The notes beneath the pieces are model-generated. The model made no database searches and was not told the origin of the DNA. It saw only the letters and a program-made list of their open reading frames with translations. DNA of 64,000 nucleotides from Pseudalkalibacillus salsuginis (GTDB taxonomy: Bacteria; Bacillota; Bacilli; Bacillales; Fictibacillaceae): NCBI RefSeq assembly GCF_021646685.1, contig NZ_JAKJHW010000002.1:434001-498000 (forward strand). Direction: 5' to 3'. Made by a program: the position numbers and the translations under genes. Position 1 is the stretch's first letter. Each line of letters begins with the position of its first letter. Positions 18,430 through 27,146 of this stretch are shown here, piece after piece.

Positions 18430-18531
18430 GCGGTTTGCATCATTTTAGCCCCCGTATATCAAGGGGTTAGACACAAAAAGGGACATCACCCCAAATTGTA
18501 GAAGTTAAGGGAATATTTATCCAAGATAAAC

Positions 18532-19293
18532 TTATTTGTGATGTAAGTGCTTTTTATAGAGCATTTTTATAGCATCATTAATTATCTCGTCAGCAAATTG
18601 GTTGTTATATCGATTAGGTAAATGATTTGCTCCGAACACATATACGAGAGGATTTTGATTAAAATCACCAAGGATTCCAATATTCACAATCACGTTTTCT
18701 AATCCACCCGTCATATGATTTAAATAATGATTGGGTATACCTTCTATATCACCTTGCTGCCTAACTAATCCATTCATAATAGGCGTCCATAATTCAGGAT
18801 TATTCTTGTAACCTTCGAAGATTAATATCATTAATTCGGAAATTTGAGTCAAGTTACCTTTGTTATCCGTATCAAATGGATCTTGTAAAATATTTATATC
18901 GGTGAAATAAGACTGTATTGTTTTATTTACTCTTTTCCATCCACCACACATCTGGACTATACGATTAGCTACAAAACTATCGTGGCAGGCGATCATTACT
19001 TCCACTGCATCTCGTAGTGGAAGTGTTTTCCTATGTTGAAAGTGAGGATATATTAGCTTGCTATCTTCGTCTGGATTAAAACTAATGTCACCAACGATGT
19101 CATCCCAACCAAACAATTTCTCTTCAACCCATTTAGCAATACAGAAACCAACTGCTATCTTTGCTGCTGAAGCTAGGGGTACAGTTATATCACTATTGTA
19201 TACTGAAATTTTATTCTCCTTTTTTGTCGAATAAATGATCATCCCTACCTCATCACATTCAATTTCTTTTAATTTATCAATTACCTCTTGCAT
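18532..19293 (-). CDS. serine hydrolase, class A beta-lactamase-like
   Basis: The 253-residue protein has the class A beta-lactamase fold signatures: Ser42-x-x-Lys45 (SAAK) and an HDSFVAN segment at about 104-110 in the place of SDN. Near the C-terminus MTGG stands in place of KTG. There is no signal peptide or lipobox, so it appears cytoplasmic. The altered second and third motifs make true penicillin hydrolysis doubtful; intracellular serine hydrolase homologues of this type are common in Bacillaceae without known substrates. It stands alone, preceded by GGAGGGGGATTAAG. Confidence 0.75.
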   Translation of the reverse strand: MQEVIDKLKEIECDEVGMIIYSTKKENKISVYNSDITVPLASAAKIAVGFCIAKWVEEKLFGWDDIVGDISFNPDEDSKLIYPHFQHRKTLPLRDAVEVMIACHDSFVANRIVQMCGGWKRVNKTIQSYFTDINILQDPFDTDNKGNLTQISELMILIFEGYKNNPELWTPIMNGLVRQQGDIEGIPNHYLNHMTGGLENVIVNIGILGDFNQNPLVYVFGANHLPNRYNNQFADEIINDAIKMLYKKHLHHK

Positions 19294-19370
19294 CTTAATC
19301 CCCCTCCTATTTCCGATCCTTAGCGATTACAATATTGCAATCGACCACTTATATGGAATAATTGCATAAT

Positions 19371-19916
19371 TTATTCAATTAAGCTGCCGTCCTTATCGTA
19401 GTATTTATATGTGTATCTCATTTCCTTATCCGAGGGTAACTCAATCCATGTTGCAGAATTCTTATTAATATCAAACTCTTCTACAAAAACATGTTCATTA
19501 ACACGTAATTCCATTTTAGCTATTTCATTTTCTTTAGTGGTTACTACAAGGAATAACAAACTAAAATGACCGTCTTCTTTATTCCTATTGTAAATTAAGA
19601 AATTAGAAAGAGACCCTCCACTTCTTTCAGCACCCTTCCACTTATAATTTCCATATTTATTTTTAACAAAGTGAATAAAAGCAGGTCTTCCATTATCTAA
19701 AAAGGGAACTATCCTTTGATTACCTATGTCTTTGATCTCTATTATTTCAATAGAAGAATCCTCATACGTTTCTATGGAATGTATGGTTTTAATTATAGAT
19801 TCTTTATCATTACCATTAAGATAAAATGAACTATTCAAATAACTATAAAGCAATATAACTCCTAACGAGAAAGCAGCAACTAAAATGACAACGAATTTCT
19901 TATTCTTTATAAACAT
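19371..19916 (-). CDS. hypothetical protein with N-terminal membrane anchor
   Basis: The product is about 181 residues. Residues about 8-26 form one hydrophobic segment after a Lys-rich start (MFIKNKKFVVILV), followed by a mostly hydrophilic extracellular-looking domain rich in Glu, Lys and aromatic residues. I do not recognise the family. The ATG at 19916, preceded by GGGGGTTAGA, is preferred over the upstream TTG. It follows, on the minus strand, copy A of a dispersed hairpin element (19971-20065). Confidence 0.6.
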   Translation of the reverse strand: MFIKNKKFVVILVAAFSLGVILLYSYLNSSFYLNGNDKESIIKTIHSIETYEDSSIEIIEIKDIGNQRIVPFLDNGRPAFIHFVKNKYGNYKWKGAERSGGSLSNFLIYNRNKEDGHFSLLFLVVTTKENEIAKMELRVNEHVFVEEFDINKNSATWIELPSDKEMRYTYKYYDKDGSLIE

Positions 19917-19970
19917 TCTAACCCCCAATAATCTTTTGTAAAATATATACTAAATCAGTTTAACTACCTC

Positions 19971-20065
19971 TTCCATAATACCAATTATTTCTAAGTAACG
20001 GACCTTACTCAATAAAAATTACGCAAAAAGAGGCTTATCCTATTTTGGATATGCCCCTTTTCTGG
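19971..20065 (-). repeat. dispersed hairpin element, copy A
   Basis: This is one of four related sequences (others at 47182-47275, 49504-49605 and 50335-50435). On the plus strand they share CCTCTT, then TACCAATTATTTCTAA, an A/T-rich middle with ACTCAATAAA, and then a hairpin (here AGAGGCTTATCC with GGATATGCCCCTT). On the minus strand the hairpin comes first and acts as a possible terminator. Here the element follows a VOC-protein relic. Confidence 0.7.
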
Positions 20066-20134
20066 AATATGAACAAATTCTAATACTTCTCCCGATTGCG
20101 TAAGATCTTAAAATGTGCCTATAAACGTATTCAT

Positions 20135-20206
20135 TTATAGATGAGTTAAATTGACGAGTTTCCCGAACGGATCCCTAACGTAAAAACGCCGAACCCCCAC
20201 GGTTCC
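20135..20206 (-). pseudogene. relic: C-terminus of a VOC/glyoxalase family protein
   Basis: The minus strand reads GVRRFYVRDPFGKLVNLTHL and then TAA at 20135. This is the characteristic final strand of glyoxalase/bleomycin-resistance-fold proteins (FYFRDPFGN). An in-frame stop lies about 23 codons upstream, so only the tail remains. The rest of 20207-20357 has two imperfect inverted repeats (GAGCGTAAT with ATTGCGCTC; GGAGGA with TCCTCC) but no gene I can support. Confidence 0.6.
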
Positions 20207-20357
20207 TCAGTTGGTCCTTAACGGAACAAAGAGCGTAATCCAATATTCTTGAATTGCGCTCATTAATTGAATAAACCACTAAATATTTTAGCAGTTATTA
20301 TGGAGGAGAAAATGTAACTTAAATGGCTGGATTCCTCCACTTGCGCTTTTGGTTACT

Positions 20358-20828
20358 TTAATATTCTCCTTTAATTACAAAAAACGAGCCCCGAATTGTT
20401 CCAGCTAGTTTAGACTTCTGCCTGGCAAACTTAAACTTCCCTTCTAACTCCTTCGGTACCTCCATCCCCTCAGAAAGCTTAAAACCAACAGCTCGCTTTT
20501 TAGGGTCATTAACCGTATACATGACGTTGACTCCTAGACCATCCTCATAAAAAACGTAGGCAAATTTGATATTTTCCACTTGAAAACGCGACGTTTCTAA
20601 AGGTTTGGCTGCAAACTCAATATTACGTTCTTCTTTCAAAATTCGGTTCACATAATCAAGGGTCTCCTGGCTTTCGCTAGCCGGTACAACTGTAAATTCA
20701 TGCTTGTATTTGTTCATAAAGTAGCGGGCTTCATTAGCACGTAAACCAGCAAGCGCTTCTACTACAGGTGAAGACTCTACACCAGCTGTAGACACATTTT
20801 TAAAATCAACGATATAGGACATTTCCAT
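20358..20828 (-). CDS. hypothetical protein
   Basis: A 156-residue soluble protein with no signal peptide or membrane segment. It is rich in charged residues; notable segments are FKNVSTAGVESSPVVEAL at the start and KLAGTIRGSFFVIKGEY at the end. I do not recognise the family. The start follows GGGAGGGATGGAA. It is downstream of the DoxX gene on the same strand (61-base gap, which contains a decayed copy of an effector-binding-domain tail), so co-transcription is likely. Confidence 0.65.
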   Translation of the reverse strand: MEMSYIVDFKNVSTAGVESSPVVEALAGLRANEARYFMNKYKHEFTVVPASESQETLDYVNRILKEERNIEFAAKPLETSRFQVENIKFAYVFYEDGLGVNVMYTVNDPKKRAVGFKLSEGMEVPKELEGKFKFARQKSKLAGTIRGSFFVIKGEY

Positions 20829-20835
20829 CCCTCCC

Positions 20836-20873
20836 TTTTATTTTTCCTAACAACAGGAATCCATATTTTACCA
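20836..20873 (-). repeat. direct repeat flanking doxX, copy 1
   Basis: About 38 bases (TTTCCTAACAACAGGAATCC followed by a further diverged half) nearly repeat 21403-21444. On the minus strand both encode FG(K/E)(I/M)WIPVVRK, the tail of a GyrI/effector-binding-like domain. This copy has lost its stop codon and the rest of the gene. Confidence 0.6.
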
Positions 20874-20889
20874 AAAAGTCCATCCCTCT

Positions 20890-21354
20890 TTATAGTTTGC
20901 GGCTCTTCGGACGCAGCGCCCATGAAGCGATATTGAGTGCAGCATATGAAAGAGGAAGAATAAAATGAAACCCGTAATCACCATAATCGTCAGCAAACGC
21001 ATGAGACAAAGCCGCACCAGTCATTAAAAAGAAGAGACCAGCATGAGCCCATTCTTTAAGTCGAGGAAAACGTGGCACGACGATAGCGATGACTCCAAGT
21101 ATTTTCCAAGTCCCGAGAATAGTCGTGATGTATAATGGGTAACCAATATTCGTCACTAACTCAATGTTTCCCCCAATTAGCATCAGTTGCCCGATACCAC
21201 TTAACGTAATCGCTCCTGCGAGTAGTAATGTAACTGACCAATATGCAATCAATTTTCCTTGGAGCTGGGTTTCTACCTTCGCGGTTGTTTCCGCACCAAT
21301 AACCTTGCTCATTTGATTCCTCCTCATCATTGTTTCAAGTGAAAACTTATTCAA
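20890..21354 (-). CDS. DoxX-like membrane protein
   Basis: This 154-residue membrane protein has four hydrophobic spans. It carries the DoxX pattern: LLLAGAITLSGIGQLM, a central GTWKILGVIAI-VPRFPRLKEWAHAG segment and a final span ending SWALRP. DoxX-like proteins are membrane proteins linked loosely to thiosulfate or redox metabolism and often sit beside regulators and small-molecule-binding genes. Here a YafY-type regulator starts 251 bases away on the opposite strand. Short direct repeats carrying tails of an effector-binding domain lie on both sides of the gene. Confidence 0.85.
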   Translation of the reverse strand: MNKFSLETMMRRNQMSKVIGAETTAKVETQLQGKLIAYWSVTLLLAGAITLSGIGQLMLIGGNIELVTNIGYPLYITTILGTWKILGVIAIVVPRFPRLKEWAHAGLFFLMTGAALSHAFADDYGDYGFHFILPLSYAALNIASWALRPKSRKL

Positions 21355-21401
21355 GGTTGCAAACTTTCCAAATGATTAACTCCTAAACGGACACCACCCT
21401 T

Positions 21402-21502
21402 TTATTTCCTAACAACAGGAATCCACATCTCACCAAAAATGAAGCCGTTTCGCTGCCCCATCTCGACCGTTGCATTTGGCCCACCAACATCCATATTCAA
21501 AA
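21402..21502 (-). pseudogene. relic: C-terminus of a GyrI-like/effector-binding domain protein
   Basis: The minus strand reads NMDVGGPNATVEMGQRNG followed by FIFGEMWIPVVRK and TAA at 21402, about 33 residues. The ending resembles AraC-effector-binding/GyrI-like small-molecule-binding proteins (FGEMWIPV). No upstream domain remains. A second, shorter copy of the same tail is at 20836-20873. Confidence 0.55.
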
Positions 21503-21605
21503 CCTTCCTCTTTTTAGATTTTTTCAAATGATTTGTCTTTTTCACTTGATAGGTATATCATAGCCTTAAATCATGTCAAAAAATGATACTGTTTAGGGGG
21601 TCTCG

Positions 21606-22562
21606 ATGAAAAAAGTTGAACGGATTAATATCATCATGCGCTATATCAACAACCGTGCCCACTTTACAATTTCTGAAATCATGCGAGAATTTAACATCTC
21701 TCGTTCGACAGCTATTAGAGATATAAGAGAAATTGAGTCCATGGGGATGCCACTTGTCGCAGAAGTTGGTAGGGATGGGGGTTATTTTGTCATGCAAAAC
21801 TCTGTCCTGCCCGATGTTCAATTTACCGATAATGAAGTCAAAGCTCTTTTTATTGCTTTTATGGCCACGAGAAATCAACAACTCCCTTATCTTAAGAGTC
21901 GTCAGTCTTTAGCTGAAAAATTATTAGGCCTTATCTCCGAAAACCAGCAAGATGACCTTGTTCTTTTAAATCAAATCTTGCTTTTTGAAGGAACCAACCC
22001 AAATAATCCCGACCTGCTTGATCTAACAGACCTCCCCCATCCCATGTTAGAAAAGCTCATCCAAATCCTTCTTACGGATAGCTATTTATTGATTACTATC
22101 AAAGAAGAGAAGGTAATAAAGTCTTATCCAATTTATCTCTTGCACCTTTATCGTGAAAAAAGCCTTTGGCTGATTGAAGGCTTTGACTTAAATGAAGAAA
22201 AGAAGCAGATTTTTCCTGTCGACCATCTCATCGATGTCGAACCTTATTCGACGAAAAAAAGATTAAGTAAGAAAAAGATCTTAGAAAAGTTAAGTAAGCA
22301 GGAAGAAGGAATCAACCTTGTCCTTGAACTTGGTCCAAAAGCGATTGCCCAGTTCAAAAAATACCATCCTTTAAAAGTTTCAATTTCCTATACGAATCCT
22401 TACCAAACCACAGCTATTCTAAAGACTTTTATCAATGTCAATAAGCCCGAAGAATTGACCGACATAACAAATTGGCTACTTTTCCTAGGTGGGGATATCA
22501 AGGTCAGGGAAATGCCAGACGAAGTCTTAGAAGAGATACAAGAGAGATTATGCTTATACTGA
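21606..22562 (+). CDS. YafY-type transcriptional regulator with HTH and WYL domains
   Basis: A 318-residue regulator. Residues 1-60 form a DeoR/HTH_11-type helix-turn-helix (ISEIMREFNISRSTAIRDIREIESMGMPL). A WYL-type domain follows from about 140 (YLLHLYREKSLWLIEGFDL, with SLWLIEG at the WYL position) and then a C-terminal extension. Such regulators sense small ligands or nucleic acids and usually repress neighbouring genes. The start follows TAGGGGG. It is divergent from doxX and probably controls the doxX operon, in which the effector-binding gene is now lost. Confidence 0.87.
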   Translation: MKKVERINIIMRYINNRAHFTISEIMREFNISRSTAIRDIREIESMGMPLVAEVGRDGGYFVMQNSVLPDVQFTDNEVKALFIAFMATRNQQLPYLKSRQSLAEKLLGLISENQQDDLVLLNQILLFEGTNPNNPDLLDLTDLPHPMLEKLIQILLTDSYLLITIKEEKVIKSYPIYLLHLYREKSLWLIEGFDLNEEKKQIFPVDHLIDVEPYSTKKRLSKKKILEKLSKQEEGINLVLELGPKAIAQFKKYHPLKVSISYTNPYQTTAILKTFINVNKPEELTDITNWLLFLGGDIKVREMPDEVLEEIQERLCLY

Positions 22563-22679
22563 TTTTGGAGGACAGAAACTTGCTAGAGGTCTTGAACACA
22601 AAGCACTTTTCAAAGCGATTAATGATTTACTCGGCACTCGCTGGTGATTTTTACTCAGACCGATATAAAGAAAATGGTA

Positions 22680-22885
22680 AATGAAAACACCCCTCTAGAC
22701 AATTATCCAAAGGGGTAAAACAGTCCATTTCTGATAAGGATTTATAACTATGTACAAATTTATGACTAGCAGCTGGATGCTCTTTTGGACCTGGCCCACC
22801 TATTTTAACTGTATTCTGATATTCTTCATCTGGAAAATATCCATCTGGTATAGCATGTCATCATAAGGACAAACTACTACCTTTC
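22680..22885 (-). pseudogene. unrecognised decayed coding region
   Basis: The minus strand keeps an open stretch reading IPDGYFPDEEYQNTVKIGGP, then PKEHPAASHKF, without a start codon or ribosome site. The segment TCATCATAAGGACAAACTAC at 22858 recurs with small changes near 32968, so this may be part of a dispersed decayed gene. I do not recognise it. The rest of 22563-23000 shows nothing supportable. Confidence 0.3.
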
Positions 22886-23000
22886 TCACTTTTACACCTA
22901 CCTTTTATAAAGACTAACCCTTGTCCCCGAATATTAGCTTCAGGATAGGAACCTCTAACTTTTAAACCAGTGAATCAGCCTTATTAGATCCTATATAAAT

Positions 23001-23744
23001 TCAAGTAGATTGTCTTTTTAACCTGTAGATGATTTTCTTTTCGAACATTCTACAACCGTTAGCCTCAAAGATGCGTTGCATTGGAATATTTCTATGTCCA
23101 GTTGCACCGATGTAGTAGGTAGCTCCCATGCTTTTGAGAAATTGCAGGGAAAGTTCATGAAGTGTTGTTCCCCATTTTTTACCTCGATACTTGGGAACTA
23201 ATCCAAAATAAAATAGTCTGCCTTCATTAAATGTCCCTTGTTCGATGTGTGGCATAGTGATCCCAATCGGGTTATTGTCATAATAAGCGACCAGACAACT
23301 TTTTGTATAATCATTGCCTAGTTCGGATTTCATACCCTCAAATTCCTTTTCAATGGATAGGGTCGAAGGGACATTTAGTGATTCGGTCATGACTTCTTGC
23401 CAGATCTTTTTAAATAAGTCAGTGGTTGTATTCTCAATAGATTTGATTTCGATGGATCTTACTTGTATGGATTCCTTTAAAGAATTTAGATCTCTTTTAT
23501 AAAAATATTGCGTCTCGTGCTGCCAAAAATCGTAATCCCCCAGTAAATCAATATAATTCTTGTTCAATGCTTCTTTTTCGTTTAAAACGACCGTTACAGA
23601 TGGGATACCTTTCTTTGTGACATATTCGCTCATCTCCTGTAAAAGATTTTCAAAGTGGTTTATAGAGGATACCTGCCCGATATTTTCTATAACAAAGTAG
23701 TTTGGGGCTCCATCAAGAATTTTAGTTCCTAATGTTCGAAACAA
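23001..23744 (-). CDS. GNAT family N-acetyltransferase
   Basis: A 247-residue protein with a C-terminal GNAT domain (about 105-245). The acetyl-CoA loop is recognisable in VPKYRGKKWGTTLH, followed by a FLKSMGATYYIGATGHRNIPM strand-helix and the FEANGCRM motif. The N-terminal 100 residues are a divergent, GNAT-like half (LNEKEALNKNYIDLLGDYDFW), as in tandem-GNAT proteins. Substrate unknown. It is a single gene; the start follows GGAGGGTGAAAATTG. Confidence 0.85.
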   Translation of the reverse strand: MFRTLGTKILDGAPNYFVIENIGQVSSINHFENLLQEMSEYVTKKGIPSVTVVLNEKEALNKNYIDLLGDYDFWQHETQYFYKRDLNSLKESIQVRSIEIKSIENTTTDLFKKIWQEVMTESLNVPSTLSIEKEFEGMKSELGNDYTKSCLVAYYDNNPIGITMPHIEQGTFNEGRLFYFGLVPKYRGKKWGTTLHELSLQFLKSMGATYYIGATGHRNIPMQRIFEANGCRMFEKKIIYRLKRQST

Positions 23745-23829
23745 TTTTCACCCTCCTTCCAGTAAGATATCTGATAAATATGTTCACTTCTATTTGAACA
23801 TTTAACTTTCCTTTTTCGGCAGTAAAGTT

Positions 23830-23861
23830 CGAAGGCTAATCCTACTTCGGATTAGTCTTCG
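23830..23861. terminator. strong hairpin, possible terminator
   Basis: CGAAGGCTAATCC and GGATTAGTCTTCG form a 13-bp stem with one G-T pair and a 6-base loop. TTTATTT follows on the plus strand. No plus-strand gene ends just before it. It lies between a decayed minus-strand membrane gene and the GNAT gene, so it may serve the relic. Confidence 0.6.
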
Positions 23862-23882
23862 TTTATTTAAGAAGGAAACGGT

Positions 23883-24086
23883 TTAAGGATATTCTTCATC
23901 TTTTTCTTTTTTAATTACTTTGTAAAAATACCTACCACCCCATCCTCCTATTAATACTATTGGTAGGATAAAAGGTTACGACCGGGATCTCCTTCATAGA
24001 GTCAATCAATGTTAAAAATATAGGTAATACCTAAGATAATCCCGATAGTCAATAGTCCGAAAATCAATCTAATAGTCTTTCATATG
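23883..24086 (-). pseudogene. relic of a small membrane protein gene
   Basis: On the minus strand one frame reads KTIRLIFGLLTIGIILGITY then IFNID and a stop. After a frame change it continues with ILPIVLIGGWGGRYFYKVIK and KEKDEEYP ending TAA at 23883. Joined, these give a protein of about 65 residues with two membrane spans. At least one frameshift breaks it. Family not recognised. Bases 24087-24200 contain nothing I can support. Confidence 0.5.
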
Positions 24087-24204
24087 GAAAATCACCATTC
24101 TTAGTTAGTATTCTTTTTTACTGTACTTATAAAAGACATCCACTAACCTTAAATCGAATAACTTAGAGCTTCGTTTCCAGAATATGGCCCGATTCCATAA
24201 CAAA

Positions 24205-24232
24205 AAATTCCTGCATATCAATACAGGAATTT
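24205..24232 (-). terminator. terminator of the FAD-oxidoreductase gene
   Basis: AAATTCCTG and CAGGAATTT form a 9-bp stem. On the minus strand a T-rich run (TTTTTTG) follows, about 40 bases after the stop of the gene at 24271. Confidence 0.75.
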
Positions 24233-24270
24233 TAATCAAACTTTATTATAAATTATCGAACTATCAGACT

Positions 24271-25608
24271 TTATTTTAAATCAACTCTTAACCTTTTCTT
24301 CTGATTGCTCAATATTGCAAACCCTACTTTAGGGTGGAAAAGGTGCAAGGGAGGCCGGGTTAAATTCATTACTCTAACTAATCTTAGATAAACTTCCGGA
24401 TCAAAAGCTGAAAGCTGATATACTTTTTTACTATACCACTGTTTAAACGGCTGTATGAGGGGTCTGTCACCATTAATATCGGGGCGGCGAAATGCCTCTG
24501 TAATTGCCATCTCCCATGGCGTTGCAATCAAATTAGAAATTCTCTTGTGGAATGTTTTGGTGAACCCTTTATCAGGATACGTACAATATTTAAAATAACT
24601 CTGTAACTCTTCGGCTTCCATAGCAGCGACAGATATCCCTTGCCCAAATACCGGATCAAAGCGGCAGTGAGCGTCTCCAACCACAAGGAAACCTTCCGGG
24701 ACATCCGCAAGGTCAAAACGTCGACGTACCTGATAAGGAATCTTATGTATTTTTATCTCTGAAATGGGCTCCACTTGTTCTAGAAAATGAAGCACATCAG
24801 GGACGGGTAACTTTTGTGCATAAGCGAAAAATTCCTCGTTTGTTTTTGGTGCCCGTTCATTGGCGTAACCACTAAAGGTAACAGAGAAACGATTCTCTTC
24901 AATCGTTTGAATAAATGCACCGTAAGGGTTTTCAGGGAAACTGGGGGAAATCAGAAGATTACACCAGTCTGGACGGTCCTGATTTTTCAGACGGAAGAAT
25001 CTGGTGGCATAAAAAAGTTGAATCCACACCTTTTCTTCCTTAACCTCTACACCATATTGTTTTAGCCATTCAACACTCTTTGAACCAAACCCGCTAGCAT
25101 CAACAACCATATCTGCAAGAAGTTCTTCTTCTCTTCCTGTCTTCAGGGAACGTACTCGTACTCCGGATATTTTATTACGCTGATGATCGAATAGTGGTTG
25201 CTCGACCTTTGCTTCGTACTTGGTTTCAATATTAGAAACTTGATCAATACGGTGTTGTAAATGCCACTCTAACATAGGGCGGCTTTGTTGAACCATGACT
25301 AATTCTCCAGGAAACTGTGGTTTCCAGAACCCAAAATGATGCCACTTCAAATCTCTTGTAAAGTTATTTACAATACTCCCGTCTTCTATTAATTGATCAA
25401 GGAAGTGTGGAAACAATTTCTCAATTGCTTTTTCTCCTCCTTTTAATAAGACATGAGGATGGTAGCTTTGTGGCACTTTCTTCCTAGGGGCTTTTTCTTC
25501 CCATCTTTGACCGGCTTCCAGGATAATTACTTGTCGACATATATGTGACAGAGCTTTAGCAGCTAGTTTCCCAGCGATGCTTCCTCCGATAACTATTACT
25601 TTCTCCAA
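24271..25608 (-). CDS. FAD-dependent monooxygenase-like oxidoreductase
   Basis: This 445-residue flavoprotein has an N-terminal GGSIAG nucleotide motif (residues 8-13) and a VVDASGFGS segment near 170. The FAD-ribityl motif VVGDAHCRFDPVFGQGISVA lies near 310, where GD-x(7)-GxG contacts the flavin. This arrangement is typical of group A aromatic hydroxylases, tryptophan-halogenase-like and geranylgeranyl-reductase-like enzymes. It is a single gene with its own terminator, so substrate cannot be inferred. Confidence 0.82.
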   Translation of the reverse strand: MEKVIVIGGSIAGKLAAKALSHICRQVIILEAGQRWEEKAPRKKVPQSYHPHVLLKGGEKAIEKLFPHFLDQLIEDGSIVNNFTRDLKWHHFGFWKPQFPGELVMVQQSRPMLEWHLQHRIDQVSNIETKYEAKVEQPLFDHQRNKISGVRVRSLKTGREEELLADMVVDASGFGSKSVEWLKQYGVEVKEEKVWIQLFYATRFFRLKNQDRPDWCNLLISPSFPENPYGAFIQTIEENRFSVTFSGYANERAPKTNEEFFAYAQKLPVPDVLHFLEQVEPISEIKIHKIPYQVRRRFDLADVPEGFLVVGDAHCRFDPVFGQGISVAAMEAEELQSYFKYCTYPDKGFTKTFHKRISNLIATPWEMAITEAFRRPDINGDRPLIQPFKQWYSKKVYQLSAFDPEVYLRLVRVMNLTRPPLHLFHPKVGFAILSNQKKRLRVDLK

Positions 25609-25715
25609 TATGATGTTTCCCCCAATCTTCTTGCAAGTATTCGATATCTCTCGATCATAATAGGATTTTATCGACTATAGTCCCTTTAATTGAATAAAGG
25701 ACTAATTTTCTTACA

Positions 25716-26681
25716 TTACATTTTTGAAACATAATCAACTTTTGTCAACTTAAGGTACAGAGGAAGGTTTTTTTGTCTTTTATACCATTGATAAGATCTT
25801 AATATTCCTGATGAAAGGTTTATACTAGGAGTATGAAGCCCAGAATTTTCAATTTTTTCAGTTGACATTAAAAATGTATCGTTACGAAAAGGGAAAAAGT
25901 CTCTCGGAGAAACTTTCATTTGTTCCATTTCATTTACAGATATAGGCACCATAGGAACTTCTTTATCCATTACTGACATTGCCACTTTCAAGTAATCTTG
26001 CCAAGATACTTTTTCAGGGTAGGCTACATTGAATATTTGTCCGATTGCTTCATTGGTTTCAATTGTACTAGAAAAGACTTCCACTAAATCATTTATATAA
26101 ACAAATTGAACGGAGGTGTTAACATCCTCTGGATATGGGATTGGTTTGCCGCATTGTATTCGCTCAAATAAAAATGCTTCTCTGTAAAGATTATTTCCTT
26201 CCCCATAAATGTAAGGAGGTCGAAAGATTATAATTGGAAAAGATTCTTTTCTGTATAAACGGATCAGGTATTCTTCTGCTTTTTTCTTATCTTCCCCATA
26301 GTTTCCCCAACTCGGGTTATACCCCGTTTCCGAAATTTCAGAAACACTCAAATTCGTAGGCAAATAAACTGCACCTGAGCTACAAAAAATATATCCTTTG
26401 AGTGATTTTCGATTTATTACAGACGTTAAAATACGAACATCCTCTTCGGTATATGCGGTTATATCAAATACATAATCATAATCATAATCAATTTCATTTA
26501 GAGTATTAAAAAGTCCGTGTTTATCTTTTCGATTACAAATGTGATGTATGTTTATCCCTTTATAATCAATATCCCGCCGTCCTCTGGTTAAAATATCAAC
26601 TACATAACCTTTAGATATTAAATGAATTGCAATCGCCCTACTCACAAATTCTGAACCACCAGTAACTAATATCCTTTCCAT
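25716..26681 (-). CDS. NAD-dependent epimerase/dehydratase family protein
   Basis: A 321-residue extended SDR. The N-terminal motif is VTGGSEFVSRAIAIHL; the third glycine of the usual GGxxFxG is replaced by Ser. The catalytic Ser is in FCSSGAVY and the Tyr/Lys pair is in YGEDKKKAE (YxxxK). RPPYIYGEGN follows at the substrate-binding loop. It probably modifies a nucleotide sugar or similar substrate in the cytoplasm. It lies 4 bases downstream of a HelD relic that has no functional link to it. Confidence 0.8.
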   Translation of the reverse strand: MERILVTGGSEFVSRAIAIHLISKGYVVDILTRGRRDIDYKGINIHHICNRKDKHGLFNTLNEIDYDYDYVFDITAYTEEDVRILTSVINRKSLKGYIFCSSGAVYLPTNLSVSEISETGYNPSWGNYGEDKKKAEEYLIRLYRKESFPIIIFRPPYIYGEGNNLYREAFLFERIQCGKPIPYPEDVNTSVQFVYINDLVEVFSSTIETNEAIGQIFNVAYPEKVSWQDYLKVAMSVMDKEVPMVPISVNEMEQMKVSPRDFFPFRNDTFLMSTEKIENSGLHTPSINLSSGILRSYQWYKRQKNLPLYLKLTKVDYVSKM

Positions 26682-26689
26682 ATATTCAA

Positions 26690-27110
26690 CTCCTATGAAA
26701 CTCTATTTTTTGATTGGTAGTAAAATAGCTCAATAAACAATCCCATATTCTGAAGTAAGTAAAGAGAGCTTTTTTAATCGACTCGTTGGTATTCTTTTGG
26801 AAAAGTGATGTCTTTCCAATGTAAAATGTATCGCTTTTCGGTTCATCAGCCAGTTGAAAATCACTCCGTGCAAAGTATGGTTTCTTTTCGATTCGTTTTA
26901 GATGACGGTAATCCCGTTCATTCACCTCCAGGAATTTTGTATTCGTCAGTATATTGATGTAGCTTAAACTGCTATCCACCCAATCAAGCTCTACAAAGGC
27001 ATCTTTTATGTTCCCTTTATATTGATCTTTATTCTGTTCGGTGACACCTAAAATTTGATCCGATCCTTCTCTTTTTGATAATCAGGATGTAGTTCTGTTC
27101 CCAACACATA
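26690..27110 (-). pseudogene. helD: relic: N-terminal part of HelD/UvrD-like helicase
   Basis: On the minus strand, sequence reading ELHPDYQKEKDRI, then NILTNTKFLEVNERDYRHLK, then KKPYFARSDFQ and FYIGKTSLFQKNT matches the N-terminal coiled-coil and first barrel of HelD, the RNA-polymerase recycling helicase. An in-frame stop follows the first segment and the reading ends after about 97 further codons. HelD is normally about 750 residues, with Walker motifs that are absent here. This is a truncated, frameshifted remnant. Confidence 0.65.
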
Positions 27111-27146
27111 TACCTCCTATCAAAGCTGAAAATCAAACTGAACGTT

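Noticed and set aside
18440-18530. Insertion-sequence end after lysR (AGGGGTTAGACAC and GGGACATCACC)
   Set aside because: No matching inverted end, no transposase remnant and no second copy in the window.
18532-19293. A true secreted beta-lactamase
   Set aside because: No signal peptide and the second and third catalytic motifs are changed.
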